A stretch of DNA of 64,000 bases from Rhizomonospora bruguierae (GTDB lineage: Bacteria > Actinomycetota > Actinomycetes > Mycobacteriales > Micromonosporaceae): the NCBI RefSeq assembly GCF_018397995.1, contig NZ_BBQH01000012.1:76144-140143 (forward strand), given 5' to 3'. Numbering within the stretch: the stretch's first letter is position 1; every line of letters begins with the position of its first letter. Positions 33,244 to 44,480 of this stretch are shown piece after piece. A model generated the notes under the pieces. The model was given only the letters and a program-made list of their open reading frames with translations, was not told the origin of the DNA and made no database searches. Both the position numbers and the translations under genes were made by a program.

Positions 33244-34542
33244 GTGACCGACGAACCACCCCTGCGCCGTCGGCCCGTCGAACACCCCGGGGCAGGGGAT
33301 GGTCCGGCGGGTCCGCCGGCCCCCATGCCCCTCACCGAGCCGCGCGACGGCACGCCCGAGCCGATCGCCACCCCGGCCGCCCTGGCCGAGGTGGTCGAGC
33401 GCTTCGCCGCCGGTACCGGCCCGGTTGCGGTGGATGCTGAACGGGCCTCCGGCTACCGATACAGTCAGCGCGCGTACCTGGTGCAGCTGCGCCGCGAGGG
33501 CGCTGGTACGGCGCTGATCGACCCGATACCGCTGGGCGATCTGACCGCGCTGGGCGCGGCGATCGCCGACGCCGAGTGGGTGCTGCACGCGGCCAGCCAG
33601 GACCTGCCGTGCCTGGCCGAGGTGGGCATGCGCCCGAAGCGGCTGTTCGACACGGAGTTGGCGGCCCGGCTGTGCGGCTTCGAGCGGGTCGGCCTGGCGG
33701 CGCTGACCGAGCAACTGCTGGGCCTGACGCTGGAGAAACACCATTCGGCGGCGGACTGGTCCACCCGGCCGCTGCCGCAGTCCTGGCTGACCTACGCCGC
33801 GCTGGACGTGGAACGCCTGGTCGAACTGCGCGACGTGCTCGCCGGGGAGTTACGGGCGCAGGGCAAGCAGGCGTGGGCCGCGGAGGAGTTCGCCGCGCTC
33901 ACCGTCACCGGCGCCCTGCCACCCAGGCCCCGGGCCGATCCGTGGCGCCGCACGTCCGGCATCCACCGGATACGGGGGGCGCGGGCGCAGTCCCGGGTCC
34001 GGGCGATGTGGTACGCCCGGGACGAGGTGGCCGCCCGCCGGGATTCGGCGCCCGGCCGGGTGCTGCCGGACGCGGCGATCATCGCGGCGGCGGAGATGGA
34101 CCCGAAGGACGAGCGGTCCCTGCTGCTCCTGCCCGGCTTCGGCGGCCGCTCGGTGCGCCGGCTCGCGCGCACGTGGCTGGAGGCGCTGGCCGGGGCGCGG
34201 GCACTACCGGACGACGCGCTGCCGGTGACGCCGGTGGTCGAGGGCCCGCCCCCGCCGCACCGCTGGGCGGAGCGGGACCCGGTGGCCGCCGCCCGCCTGG
34301 CCCGCTGCCGCGAGGTGGTCACCCGGATCGCCGCCGGGCACACGCTGCCGCCGGAGAACCTCGTCTCGCCGGACTACATCCGCCGGCTGGCCTGGGCCCC
34401 TCCGCCGGAGCCGTCGCCGGCCACAGTCGGCGGGATCCTGCGCGGCTTCGGGGCCCGCGGCTGGCAGGTGGACCTGCTCGCCGAGGAGCTGACCGCCGCC
34501 CTGCCCGACCCGGCGCTGCCGGAGGCGGCCGGCGAGGCGTAA
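33244..34542 (+). CDS. rnd: Ribonuclease D-like 3'-5' exonuclease with HRDC domain
   Basis: The 432-residue protein has a DEDD exonuclease domain: VAVDAERASGYRYSQRAYL (DxE motif), WVLHAASQDLPCL, LFDTELAARLCG and the final SWLTYAALDVERLVEL with YxxxD. An HRDC domain follows (YARDEVAARRDSAPGRVLPD). It matures the 3' ends of tRNAs and other stable RNAs. The C-terminal helical region is as in other actinobacterial RNase D. GTG 33244 has a weak ribosome site. Location next to fadA is common in actinobacteria. Confidence 0.93.
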   Translation: MTDEPPLRRRPVEHPGAGDGPAGPPAPMPLTEPRDGTPEPIATPAALAEVVERFAAGTGPVAVDAERASGYRYSQRAYLVQLRREGAGTALIDPIPLGDLTALGAAIADAEWVLHAASQDLPCLAEVGMRPKRLFDTELAARLCGFERVGLAALTEQLLGLTLEKHHSAADWSTRPLPQSWLTYAALDVERLVELRDVLAGELRAQGKQAWAAEEFAALTVTGALPPRPRADPWRRTSGIHRIRGARAQSRVRAMWYARDEVAARRDSAPGRVLPDAAIIAAAEMDPKDERSLLLLPGFGGRSVRRLARTWLEALAGARALPDDALPVTPVVEGPPPPHRWAERDPVAAARLARCREVVTRIAAGHTLPPENLVSPDYIRRLAWAPPPEPSPATVGGILRGFGARGWQVDLLAEELTAALPDPALPEAAGEA

Positions 34543-34588
34543 CGGCCGTGCCCTGATGTGGCCCGTCCCACCCGGGGTACGACCATGC

Positions 34589-34604
34589 GTTACTCACGAG
34601 TAAC
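34589..34604. promoter_or_regulatory. Palindromic operator candidate of the fadAB operon
   Basis: GTTACTC (34589-34595) and GAGTAAC (34598-34604) form a perfect 7-bp inverted repeat with a 2-bp spacer, 36 bp upstream of the fadA start. This is the typical size and position of a TetR/FadR-type operator on acyl-CoA-responsive genes. The repressor itself is not in the window; an acyl-CoA-responsive regulator is an inference. Confidence 0.6.
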
Positions 34605-34640
34605 ATTGCCTTGCCGAGCGTCCCGCCTGAAGGAGGCACC

Positions 34641-35834
34641 GTGCCCCGTGAAGTCCGCGACGTCGTCTTCGTCGACGGCGTGCGCACCCCGTTCGGGAAG
34701 GCGGGCGGCGTCTACGCCAACACCCGCGCCGACGACCTGGTGATCCGCTGCATCCGGGAGCTGCTGCGGCGCAACCCGCAGCTGCCGCCGGAGCGGGTGG
34801 ACGAGGTGGCCATCGCCGCCACCACGCAGATCGGCGACCAGGGCCTGACCATCGGCCGCACCGCCGCACTGCTGGCCGGCCTGCCGAAGTCGGTGCCGGG
34901 GTACGCGATCGACCGGATGTGCGCGGGGGCGATGACCGCGGTCACCACCGTCGCGTCGGGCATCGCGATGGGCGCCTACGACGTGGCGATCGCCGGCGGC
35001 GTCGAGCACATGGGCCGCCACCCGATGGGCGAGGGCGTGGACCCCAACCCGCGCATCCTCGCGGAGCGGCTGGTCGACCCGTCCGCCCTGGTGATGGGCG
35101 CGACGGCGGAGAACCTGCACGACCGCTTCCCGGGCATCACCAAGGAGCGCGCGGACGCGTTCGGCCTCGCGTCCCAGCAGCGGACCGCCAAGGCGTACGC
35201 GAACGGCAAGCTCCAGCCCGATCTGGTACCCGTAGCGGTCCGCGACCCCGAGGCGGGCTGGGGGCTGTCCACGGTGGACGAAGCGCCCCGCGACACGTCC
35301 ATGGCGAAGCTGGCCACCCTGAAGACCCCGTTCCGCCCGCACGGCCGGGTCACGGCGGGCAACGCGGCGGGCCTGAACGACGGCGCCACCGCGAGCCTGC
35401 TCGCCGCCGAGGAGGTGGCCCGCGAACTGGGCCTGCCGGTCGCCATGCGGCTGGTCAGCTTCGGCTTCGTCGGCGTCGAGCCGGAGGTGATGGGCGTCGG
35501 CCCGATCCCGTCCACGGAGAAGGCGCTGCGCCTGGCCGGCCTGACCATCGACGACATCGGCCTGTTCGAGCTGAACGAGGCGTTCGCCGTGCAGGTGCTG
35601 GCGTTCCTGGACCACTTCGGCATCGCCGACGACGACCCCCGGGTCAACCCGTGGGGCGGTGCGATCGCGGTCGGCCACCCGCTCGCCTCCTCCGGCGTGC
35701 GGCTGATGACCCAGCTCGCGCGCCAGTTCGCCGAGCACCCCGAGGTCCGCTACGGGCTGACCGCCATGTGCGTCGGCATCGGCATGGGCGGCACGGTGAT
35801 CTGGGAGAATCCACTGTGGGAGGACGGAAAGTGA
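34641..35834 (+). CDS. fadA: Acetyl-CoA C-acyltransferase (thiolase)
   Basis: The 397-residue thiolase shows the nucleophile Cys in DRMCAGAMTAV, the middle VEHMGRHPMG and LNDGATASLL, the His of NPWGGAIAVGHPLASSG, and the C-terminal Cys in MCVGIGMGG. It cleaves 3-ketoacyl-CoA in the last step of beta-oxidation. GTG 34641 follows GGAGG at good spacing; the upstream frame lacks such support. It overlaps fadB by GTGA, forming the classical trifunctional pair. The palindrome at 34589-34604 lies in its promoter. Confidence 0.96.
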   Translation: MPREVRDVVFVDGVRTPFGKAGGVYANTRADDLVIRCIRELLRRNPQLPPERVDEVAIAATTQIGDQGLTIGRTAALLAGLPKSVPGYAIDRMCAGAMTAVTTVASGIAMGAYDVAIAGGVEHMGRHPMGEGVDPNPRILAERLVDPSALVMGATAENLHDRFPGITKERADAFGLASQQRTAKAYANGKLQPDLVPVAVRDPEAGWGLSTVDEAPRDTSMAKLATLKTPFRPHGRVTAGNAAGLNDGATASLLAAEEVARELGLPVAMRLVSFGFVGVEPEVMGVGPIPSTEKALRLAGLTIDDIGLFELNEAFAVQVLAFLDHFGIADDDPRVNPWGGAIAVGHPLASSGVRLMTQLARQFAEHPEVRYGLTAMCVGIGMGGTVIWENPLWEDGK

Positions 35835-37933
35835 GCACGGAGACTCCCCTGCGCCGGGATGGCGAGGTTCGCAACCCCAACGAGGTGATCACCAGGTCGC
35901 TGCTGCGCCTGGTAGCGGTGCCGGGCCTGGACCGCCCGGCCGCCCTCGTCACGCTGGACAACGGGCTGGACCACACCAAGCCCAACAGCTTCGGACCCGG
36001 CGGCCTGGCCAGCCTCGACGACGCCCTGGACCGTGCGTTCGCGGCCAACCCGGCATTCATCGCGGTCACCGGCAAGCCGTACATCTTCTGCGTGGGCGCG
36101 GACGTCACCGGCATGCCGCTGATCACCACCCGCGAGCAGGCGCTGGAGATCGGGCGCCTGGGCCACCGCGTGTACGCGCGGCTGAAGGAGAGCACGGTCC
36201 CCACGTTCGCCTTCGTCAACGGCGCGGCGATGGGCGGCGGCCTGGAACTGGCGCTGCACTGCCACTACCGCAGCGTCTCCGGCGGCGCCGCCGCGCTGGC
36301 CCTGCCCGAGGTCTCGCTCGGCCTGGTGCCCGGCTGGGGCGGCACCCAACTGCTGCCGAACCTGATCGGCATCGTCAACGCCGCGCAGGTCATCATCCAG
36401 AACCCGCTCATGCAGAACCGCATGCTCAGGCCGAAGCAGGCCCGCGAGCTGGGCATCTTCGACGAGCTGTTCGAGCCGGCGGACTTCCTGGAGCGTTCCC
36501 TGGAGTGGGCGGCCGGAGTGGTCCGCGGCGACGTGACCGTCGAGCGGCCCGAGGTGGACCGCAGCGAGATGTGGGACGCCGTCGTCGGCTTCGCCCGCCA
36601 GCAGCTCGACGAGAAGCTGCACGGCGGCGCCGCCCCGGCCGCCTACCGGGCACTGGACCTGCTGCTGCTGGCCAAGACCGCCGACTTCGCCACCGGCACC
36701 GCCGCCGAGGACGAGGCCCTGGCCGACCTGGTGGTCAGCGAGGAACTGCGCAGCGGCCTGTACGCGTTCGACCTGGTCCAGCGCCGCGCCAAGCGCCCGG
36801 CCGGCGCGCCGTCCACCGGCCTCGCCCGGGACGTCACCAAGGTCGGCATCGTCGGCGCCGGCCTGATGGCCGCCCAACTCGCCCTGCTGTTCGTGCGCCG
36901 CCTCCAGGTCCCCGTTGTCCTCACCGACCTGGACCAGGAACGCGTCGACAAGGGACTGGCCCACCTCACCGGCGAGATCGACAAGCTGGTCGGCAAGGGC
37001 CGGCTCGACATCGGCACCGCGGCCAAGCTGCACGGCCTGGTCAGCGGCTCGGTCGACAAGTCCGGCTTCGCCGACGCCGACTTCGTCGTCGAGGCGGTCT
37101 TCGAGGACCTGGCCGTCAAAAAGCAGGTCTGGGCCGAACTGGAGAAGATCGTCGGACCGGAGTGCGTGCTGGCCACCAACACGTCCTCGCTGTCGGTCAC
37201 CGCGATGGCCGCCGACCTGGAGCACCCCGAGCGGGTGGTCGGCTTCCACTTCTTCAACCCGGTCGCGGTCCTGCCGCTGCTGGAGATCGTGCGCGGCGAG
37301 CGCACCGACGACGCCACGCTGGCCACCGCGTTCGCCGTCGGGCGCAAGCTCAAGAAGTCCTCGGTACTGGTGAAGGACGCGCCCGCGTTCGTGGTGAACC
37401 GCCTGCTGACCCGCTTCCTCGGCGAGATCTTCGCCGCCGTGGACGCGGGCACTCCCCCGGCGGTGGCAGACTCCGCAGTGGACCCGCTGGGCCTGCCGAT
37501 GCGCCCGCTCGCGCTGCTGCACCTGGTCGGCCCGGCGGTGGCGTACCACGTGGGCGGCACCCTGCACGCGGCGTTCCCGCAGCGGTTCGGCGTCTCGGAG
37601 AACCTCAAGCGGATCGCCGGCTCGGGTCAACCGCTCATCGTCGACGACGAGGTGAACCCGGCCGTGGCGAGCCTGCTCAAGCTGGGGGACGCGCCGCTGA
37701 CCGCGGAGCAGGTCCGGGATCGGGCGCTCTCGGCGCTGGCGCAGGAAATCCGGCTCATGCTGGACGAGGGCGTCGTCGCCGAGGCGCAGGACATCGACCT
37801 CTGCATGATCCTCGGCGCCGGCTGGCCGTTCCACCTGGGCGGCATCACCCCGTACCTGGACCGGTCCGGCGTGGCGGAAAAGGTCACCGGCAAGCGATTC
37901 CTGCCCAAGGGCGTCGCCAGCCTGCCGGCGTAG
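35831..37933 (+). CDS. fadB: Beta-oxidation multifunctional enzyme: enoyl-CoA hydratase / 3-hydroxyacyl-CoA dehydrogenase
   Basis: The 700-residue protein has an N-terminal crotonase domain (IFCVGADVTGM, FVNGAAMGGGLELALHCHY, LPEVSLGLVPGWGGTQLLP). It also has an NAD-binding 3-hydroxyacyl-CoA dehydrogenase domain from about residue 335 (KVGIVGAGLMAAQLALLF, ATNTSSLSVTAMA, VVGFHFFNPVAVLPLLEIV) and the C-terminal dehydrogenase fold (PAFVVNRLLTRFLGE). It catalyses hydration and NAD-dependent oxidation of acyl-CoA. GTG 35831 overlaps the fadA stop. A terminator follows within 12 bp. Confidence 0.96.
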   Translation: MSTETPLRRDGEVRNPNEVITRSLLRLVAVPGLDRPAALVTLDNGLDHTKPNSFGPGGLASLDDALDRAFAANPAFIAVTGKPYIFCVGADVTGMPLITTREQALEIGRLGHRVYARLKESTVPTFAFVNGAAMGGGLELALHCHYRSVSGGAAALALPEVSLGLVPGWGGTQLLPNLIGIVNAAQVIIQNPLMQNRMLRPKQARELGIFDELFEPADFLERSLEWAAGVVRGDVTVERPEVDRSEMWDAVVGFARQQLDEKLHGGAAPAAYRALDLLLLAKTADFATGTAAEDEALADLVVSEELRSGLYAFDLVQRRAKRPAGAPSTGLARDVTKVGIVGAGLMAAQLALLFVRRLQVPVVLTDLDQERVDKGLAHLTGEIDKLVGKGRLDIGTAAKLHGLVSGSVDKSGFADADFVVEAVFEDLAVKKQVWAELEKIVGPECVLATNTSSLSVTAMAADLEHPERVVGFHFFNPVAVLPLLEIVRGERTDDATLATAFAVGRKLKKSSVLVKDAPAFVVNRLLTRFLGEIFAAVDAGTPPAVADSAVDPLGLPMRPLALLHLVGPAVAYHVGGTLHAAFPQRFGVSENLKRIAGSGQPLIVDDEVNPAVASLLKLGDAPLTAEQVRDRALSALAQEIRLMLDEGVVAEAQDIDLCMILGAGWPFHLGGITPYLDRSGVAEKVTGKRFLPKGVASLPA

Positions 37934-37944
37934 CCACTGCACAA

Positions 37945-37982
37945 GAAGGGTCCTCTGGTACGCAAATACCGGAGGACCCTTC
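37945..37982 (+). terminator. Intrinsic terminator of the fadAB operon
   Basis: GAAGGGTCCTC (37945-37955) pairs with GAGGACCCTTC (37972-37982), and TGGTA/TACC continues the stem inward to a 6-nt loop, giving about 16 paired bases. It starts 12 bp after the fadB stop. Confidence 0.85.
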
Positions 37983-38143
37983 CCGCATTATGGGTACTTC
38001 TATGCCAATGCACGTCTTGCCCAAACCCGGCTGATGAGATCCGGGCGGCCCAAGCGATCGAGGGAGCCCCTCTGTGCCAGCCGCGTGCGCTTATGCGCGA
38101 AAAGTCACGACACCACGCCCCGGCCGACACTCAGAGCCGACAC

Positions 38144-38521
38144 TCAGGCGCGCTCTGCGGCGCTGCGCTCGACGCAGAACAAGTGGCCCTCAGGGTCTGC
38201 CATCGTCACCCAGCCCGTACCGTCCGGCTTCCGGTGATCCTCGTGCTCCGTCGCGCCGAGACCCTTCAGCCGCTCGACCTCCTCGTCGCGGCTGCGGTCG
38301 GTGGGGCGCAGGTCGAGGTGGAGGCGGTTTTTCACCGACTTGCTATCGGGTACCCGGATGAACAGGATCGTCGCCTCGCCCGCCGCCTCGAGCATGACCT
38401 CCGGGTCACCGGGGTTGTCGTCGGGGCGCATCGGGCGGCCGAGAACCCGCGACCAGAACTGCGCCAGGTCGTACGGGTCCCCGGCGGTGTCGAACGTGAC
38501 GTTGTGAATTGACGCGACCAT
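38144..38521 (-). CDS. VOC-superfamily (glyoxalase/bleomycin-resistance-like) protein
   Basis: The 125-residue protein has the paired beta-alpha-beta-beta-beta units of the vicinal oxygen chelate fold: IHNVTFDTAGDPYDLAQFWSRVLG, the NRLHLDLRPTDRSRDEEVERL helix, then VTMADPEGHLFCVE at the C-terminus. Such proteins are dioxygenases, isomerases or binding proteins, and the substrate is not deducible. His in LHLDL and Glu in the last strand are the likely metal ligands. ATG 38521 was taken as the first start ahead of the fold. Confidence 0.85.
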   Translation of the reverse strand: MVASIHNVTFDTAGDPYDLAQFWSRVLGRPMRPDDNPGDPEVMLEAAGEATILFIRVPDSKSVKNRLHLDLRPTDRSRDEEVERLKGLGATEHEDHRKPDGTGWVTMADPEGHLFCVERSAAERA

Positions 38522-38674
38522 CGCACTCTCTCCAATGTGGATTGTGGTGCGCCCGGCCGCGGCGGGTCAGCGGTGCCGGCGGCGGGGCGCGGGTACGGCT
38601 CGAGTGAGCATGTTTCGCACCTCCCTCCGCCTCAGGCTGACCGCAGGAGTGTAACAAAGGTTGCGACGGCGTGG

Positions 38675-38713
38675 GCGGTCGGGGGCGCCGGCATCGCCGA
38701 CACCCCCGACCGC
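38675..38713 (-). terminator. Terminator hairpin of the xylanase gene
   Basis: GCGGTCGGGGG (38675-38685) pairs with CCCCCGACCGC (38703-38713), an 11-bp stem with a 17-nt loop, beginning 6 bp beyond the xylanase stop on its strand. Confidence 0.65.
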
Positions 38714-38719
38714 TCCTGA

Positions 38720-40602
<1,883 letters not shown>

Positions 40603-41196
40603 GTGCCGGCGGTGACGGTGGCGTGGTTGGCGGTGGTCGGCGCGGCGATCGGCGTGGGCGGCCGTCTGGTGGCCACACGGTACGGTGCCCGGCCGCCGTG
40701 GTTGGTGACGGCTGCGGTGGGCGCGGCGGTGTTCGCCCTCGTCGGTACCCACCCGAGGGTCCTCGATCCGGCGGTCCTGTGGGTGGCCGCGTTCGGGGTG
40801 TGCCTCGGTTTCGTCGACGCGGCGGTCCACCGGCTGCCGGATCCGCTGACGCTGCCCGCGTTCGCCGGGGCGGTCGCCCTGCTGGCCGTGCGCGGCAACG
40901 CGCTGCCGGCGCTGCTCGGGGCGGCCGGGTTCGCGGGTGGATACCTGGTGTTGGTCCTGGTCAGGCCGGGCGGCATGGGTCTGGGTGACGCGAAGTTGGC
41001 GCTCTCGCTCGGCGCGGTTCTCGGCCCGCACGGGGCCGGCGCGGTGGTGGCCGGGGCGGTGGCTGGGCTGATCCTGGCCGGCGGCCACGCCGTCGTGCTG
41101 CTCCTGCTGCGCCGCGCGACCGCGGCGACGCGGCTGCCACACGGGCCGTTCATGCTGCTGGGAGCGCTCGCCGCGCTGCTGGCGACGACCGGGTGA
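40603..41196 (+). CDS. Prepilin peptidase-like aspartic protease (A24 family)
   Basis: The 197-residue membrane protein has about six hydrophobic segments and the two A24 active-site Asp regions: GFVDAAVHRLPDPLTLPA near residue 69 and GGMGLGDAKLALSLG near 128 (GxGD). The family cuts type IV prepilin or pseudopilin leaders. The N-terminal methyltransferase-like domain is absent, as in Tad-type enzymes. No pilin or pilus ATPase gene is adjacent, so its substrates lie elsewhere. The GTG start at 40603 is the first in frame with the membrane helix. Confidence 0.85.
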   Translation: MPAVTVAWLAVVGAAIGVGGRLVATRYGARPPWLVTAAVGAAVFALVGTHPRVLDPAVLWVAAFGVCLGFVDAAVHRLPDPLTLPAFAGAVALLAVRGNALPALLGAAGFAGGYLVLVLVRPGGMGLGDAKLALSLGAVLGPHGAGAVVAGAVAGLILAGGHAVVLLLLRRATAATRLPHGPFMLLGALAALLATTG

Positions 41197-41325
41197 CGCC
41201 GCCCGCGTCGCCCCCGGGCCGCCACCAATTGACCATGGTCGACCAGAGGGCACGGTAAGGTGCCGCGGTGGATTGTCCCGTTGGCCACGTGCGTCACAAG
41301 CGCCACGAGCGTTAGGAGCGAAACA

Positions 41326-42249
41326 GTGCCCCTCAAGCAGCTACGTCGCGTCCGCTGGGCGGTCCGGGCCACCCTGGGCCTGGGCGTCGCCGCGTCGGTG
41401 GTGGCCAACATCCTGCACGCGATGGACAACCCGATCAGCCAGGCCATCGCCGCCTGGCCGCCGCTCGCGCTGCTGCTGACCGTCGAGCTGATCTCCCGGG
41501 TGCCGGTGCACCGGCGCTCCCTGGCGTACGCCCGGATCGCCGCCACCGCCGTGATCGCCGGCATCGCCGCGTGGGTGTCGTACTGGCACATGGCCGGCGT
41601 CGCCGCCCGCTACGGCGAGACCGGTGCCGCGGCGTACCTGCTGCCGCTGTCCGTGGACGGGCTGATCGTGGTGGCGAGCATCTGCCTGGTCGAACTGGGT
41701 GCCCGGATCGCGGCGGAGTCGCAGTGGCAGGCGGCGCCCAAGGCCACGCCCACGCCCGCGACAGGCACCGCGGCCGCACCGGCGACGGCCGCCACGCAAC
41801 CCGCCGCACCCGCGCCCGCAACAGCCACCACGCCGGAATCCGTACCGGTCATGGCACTCGCCTCCGTGGCACCGACGAAGCGCGCTCCGGCGCCGGCCCG
41901 GCGGCAGGGCGCGGGTACCAAGGAGAAGTCGAAGCCCCCGCGGCGCTCGCCGGCGGAGACGGCGGCGCTGGCCTCGGCCTATGTGGCGGCGAAGCCCGAC
42001 GCGACGGACGCCGAGGTGGCGAAGGCGCTGGGCATCACGACGCAGCGCCTGCGCACGGTCCTCCGGCAGACGGATGTGGCCGCCGGCACGACCGCCGCGA
42101 GCCCCGCCGCCGCGAGCCCGACCACCGCGAGCGCTTCCGCCGCGAACCCGACCACCGCGAGCGCTTCCGCCGCGGGCACGACCGCCCCGAACCGCGCAGC
42201 GCTGAAGCGCGCGGTCTCGGAGCGCGCGGCCCTGGAGCGGGCCGCCTGA
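41326..42249 (+). CDS. DUF2637 membrane protein with C-terminal helix-turn-helix-like region
   Basis: The 307-residue protein has four membrane segments (about 15-35, 45-60, 75-92, 105-130) with the DUF2637 pattern AWPPLALLLTVELISRVP, IAAWVSYWHMAGVAARYGE and AYLLPLSVDGLIVVASICLV. A Pro/Ala/Thr linker leads to a helix-turn-helix-like TDAEVAKALGITTQRLRTVL near residue 230. The family occurs in actinobacterial plasmid-transfer and developmental regions; its role is unknown. GTG 41326 is 7 nt after AGGAG. Confidence 0.85.
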   Translation: MPLKQLRRVRWAVRATLGLGVAASVVANILHAMDNPISQAIAAWPPLALLLTVELISRVPVHRRSLAYARIAATAVIAGIAAWVSYWHMAGVAARYGETGAAAYLLPLSVDGLIVVASICLVELGARIAAESQWQAAPKATPTPATGTAAAPATAATQPAAPAPATATTPESVPVMALASVAPTKRAPAPARRQGAGTKEKSKPPRRSPAETAALASAYVAAKPDATDAEVAKALGITTQRLRTVLRQTDVAAGTTAASPAAASPTTASASAANPTTASASAAGTTAPNRAALKRAVSERAALERAA

Positions 42250-42480
42250 GGCCAGCGGCTACGCCGGGGTAGCCGTGGACCGAGTGCGGCCCTGAAGCGG
42301 CGCCCGCGCGGCCGGGGAAGACATTGGTGTCGGACCTCGTCCGGGCGCGCTGGTGACCGAGCTGCACAGGAAACACCCACCGTCCGATCACGGCCGTTTC
42401 CCATACCGAAGCGGAGCACCGTGGCACACTCCCCCACCCCGATCAAAGGACAGCACAGAAACCGCCGTAACCGCCGGTCC

Positions 42481-43704
42481 CTAGCCCGTCGCCAGGGGTG
42501 ACGTAGCCGGGGTCACGGCGGCGGTCGCGGTCGCGACCGGGGTGGCATCGGCCGCCGGGAGCGAGACGGTGACCTCCAGCCCGCCGCCGTCGAGGGCCAC
42601 CGCGGCGACCGTGCCGCCGTGCGCGTCGCAGACCGCGCGCACGATGGACAGCCCCAGCCCGGAGCCCCGGTTGCCGGTGCGCTCCCGGCCGCCCCGGCGG
42701 AACGGTTCGAACAGCCCCGGCACGTCGGCCTGGTCCACCTCGAAGCCGGTGTTGCCCACCACCAGCACGACCCGGTCGCCCTCGGCGCAGGTGCGCACCC
42801 AGAGCCGCCCGTGCAGGTGGTTGTACCGGACCGCGTTCTCGATCAGGTTGCCGGCGAGCCGGTCCAGCAGGCTGGGGTCGCCGACCACCGGCGCGGGGCG
42901 CAGGTCCCGCTCCACCTCCAGGCCGAGCCGCTCCGCCTCGCGGGCGACCGTGGCCAGCGCCTGGGTGGCGCCGGTCGCCAGGTCGGTCGGGGCCTTGCGG
43001 CTGAGCCGGCGCCCGGCGGCGGCCTCGCTGCGCGCCAGCACCAGCAGCGCGTCCACCAGTCCGTTCGCGCGCTCGGAGGCGTCCCGGACCACCAGCGCCA
43101 TCCGCCGGAACTCGGCGACGTCGCTGTCCGGGTCGGCGAGCGTCACGTCGATCTCGGTGCGCATGACCGCCAGCGGGGTACGCAGTTCGTGGGAGGCGTT
43201 GGCGACGAAGCGTTTCTGGCTGTCGAACGCGTTGGCGAGCCGGTCCAGCATCGCGTCGAACGTGCCGGCCAGTTCGGCCACCTCGTCGTCCGCGCCGGCG
43301 TAGCCGATGCGCTGGTCCAGGGTGGCCTCGCCGAGCCGGCGCGCGGTGGCGGTGACCCGGTGCAGCGGGCGCAGCGCCCGGGCGGCGACCAGGTAGGCGG
43401 CCACCACGCCCACCAGCCCGATGCCGACCAGCGCCACCAGGCCCTTCACCAGCACCTCGCGCTCGGCCCGGTGCACCAGCCGCTCCTGCCAGCGGGCCGC
43501 GTCCAGCCGCTGGCCGTCCGCCAGCACGACCTCGGTGCCCGCCGTCAACTGGTCGCTCGGGTGCAGCGCGTCGCCGACCAGCAGCCAGGCCAGCAGGACC
43601 AGGATCACCCCGGCACCCACCAGCAGCACGCCGTTGAGCAGCGTCAGCCGCAGCCGCAGCGTGGGACGCAGCCGGCGGCCGGGGCGCCCGCCGTAGACGG
43701 TCAT
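42481..43704 (-). CDS. Two-component sensor histidine kinase
   Basis: The 407-residue protein has two membrane helices (about 20-45 and 85-108) bracketing a short external loop, then a HAMP domain (RALRPLHRVTATARRLGE). The dimerisation helix carries the phospho-acceptor FVANASHELRTPLAVM, and the HATPase motifs are N-box LIENAVRYN and G-box GSGLGLSIV. It belongs to the OmpR-partner class. Its start overlaps the regulator stop (ATGA), so the two form one operon. The ligand is not predictable from sequence. Confidence 0.94.
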   Translation of the reverse strand: MTVYGGRPGRRLRPTLRLRLTLLNGVLLVGAGVILVLLAWLLVGDALHPSDQLTAGTEVVLADGQRLDAARWQERLVHRAEREVLVKGLVALVGIGLVGVVAAYLVAARALRPLHRVTATARRLGEATLDQRIGYAGADDEVAELAGTFDAMLDRLANAFDSQKRFVANASHELRTPLAVMRTEIDVTLADPDSDVAEFRRMALVVRDASERANGLVDALLVLARSEAAAGRRLSRKAPTDLATGATQALATVAREAERLGLEVERDLRPAPVVGDPSLLDRLAGNLIENAVRYNHLHGRLWVRTCAEGDRVVLVVGNTGFEVDQADVPGLFEPFRRGGRERTGNRGSGLGLSIVRAVCDAHGGTVAAVALDGGGLEVTVSLPAADATPVATATAAVTPATSPLATG

Positions 43705-44360
43705 TTGATCATCCGGTAGCCGGCGCCGACGACGGTCTCGATCAGCGGCGGGTCACCGATCTTGCGGCGCAGGGTCATCATGGTGACCCGCACGATGGTG
43801 GTGAACGGGTCGGTGTTCGCGTCCCAGACCCGTTCCAGCAGCTCCTCCGAGGAGACCACCGCGCCGTTCGCCTTGAGCAGCTCGGCCAGCACCCCGAACT
43901 CCTTGTTGGTCAGGTCCAGCGGGGCGCCGCCGCGGGTCGCGACCCGCCGCGCCGGGTCCAGGACCAGGTCCCCGGCGGTCAGCACCGGCGGGGCGGCGGG
44001 GGTGGCCCGTCGGCCCAGCGCCTGCACCCGCGCGACCAGTTCGTCGAACGCGAACGGCTTGGGCAGGTAGTCGTCGGCGCCGAGCTGGAGGCCCTCGACC
44101 CGGTCGGCGACGCTGCCGCTCGCGGTCAGCATCAGCACCCGGGTCAGCGCGCCGGAGGCGGCCAGGTCCGCGCAGATCTGGTCGCCGTGCACGCCGGGCA
44201 GGTCCCGGTCGAGCACCACTACGTCGTACCGCGTGACGAAGGCCATCTCGTGGCCGCTGTCCCCGTCGTAGGCGACGTCCACGGCCATGCCCTGCCGGCG
44301 CAGGCCCCGGCCGATCGCGTCGGCCAGGTTCCGCTCGTCCTCGATCACCAGCACCCGCAC
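43701..44360 (-). CDS. OmpR-family response regulator
   Basis: The 219-residue protein has a receiver domain (DE in VIEDERNLADA, phospho-acceptor in VVLDRDLPG near residue 51, conserved Lys in DYLPKPFAFDEL) and a winged-helix DNA-binding domain (LTNKEFGVLAELL, RVWDANTDPFTTIVRVTM, VVGAGYRM). It should be phosphorylated by the overlapping downstream kinase. GTG 44360 follows GGGAGG at usual spacing. Targets are unknown; the divergent C39 protease gene starts 120 bp away and is one candidate. Confidence 0.95.
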   Translation of the reverse strand: MRVLVIEDERNLADAIGRGLRRQGMAVDVAYDGDSGHEMAFVTRYDVVVLDRDLPGVHGDQICADLAASGALTRVLMLTASGSVADRVEGLQLGADDYLPKPFAFDELVARVQALGRRATPAAPPVLTAGDLVLDPARRVATRGGAPLDLTNKEFGVLAELLKANGAVVSSEELLERVWDANTDPFTTIVRVTMMTLRRKIGDPPLIETVVGAGYRMIK

Positions 44361-44480
44361 GCGCCCGCCTCCCTGCCGGTCCCACCGGTCGCGCCCGCCA
44401 GCCTGGTCCGGCGGGCGTGAGGCCGGCGTGAGTCACGGTAGCGCGGGGGCGCCTTGCCAAAGATCGCCGCCTCGGCGAGG

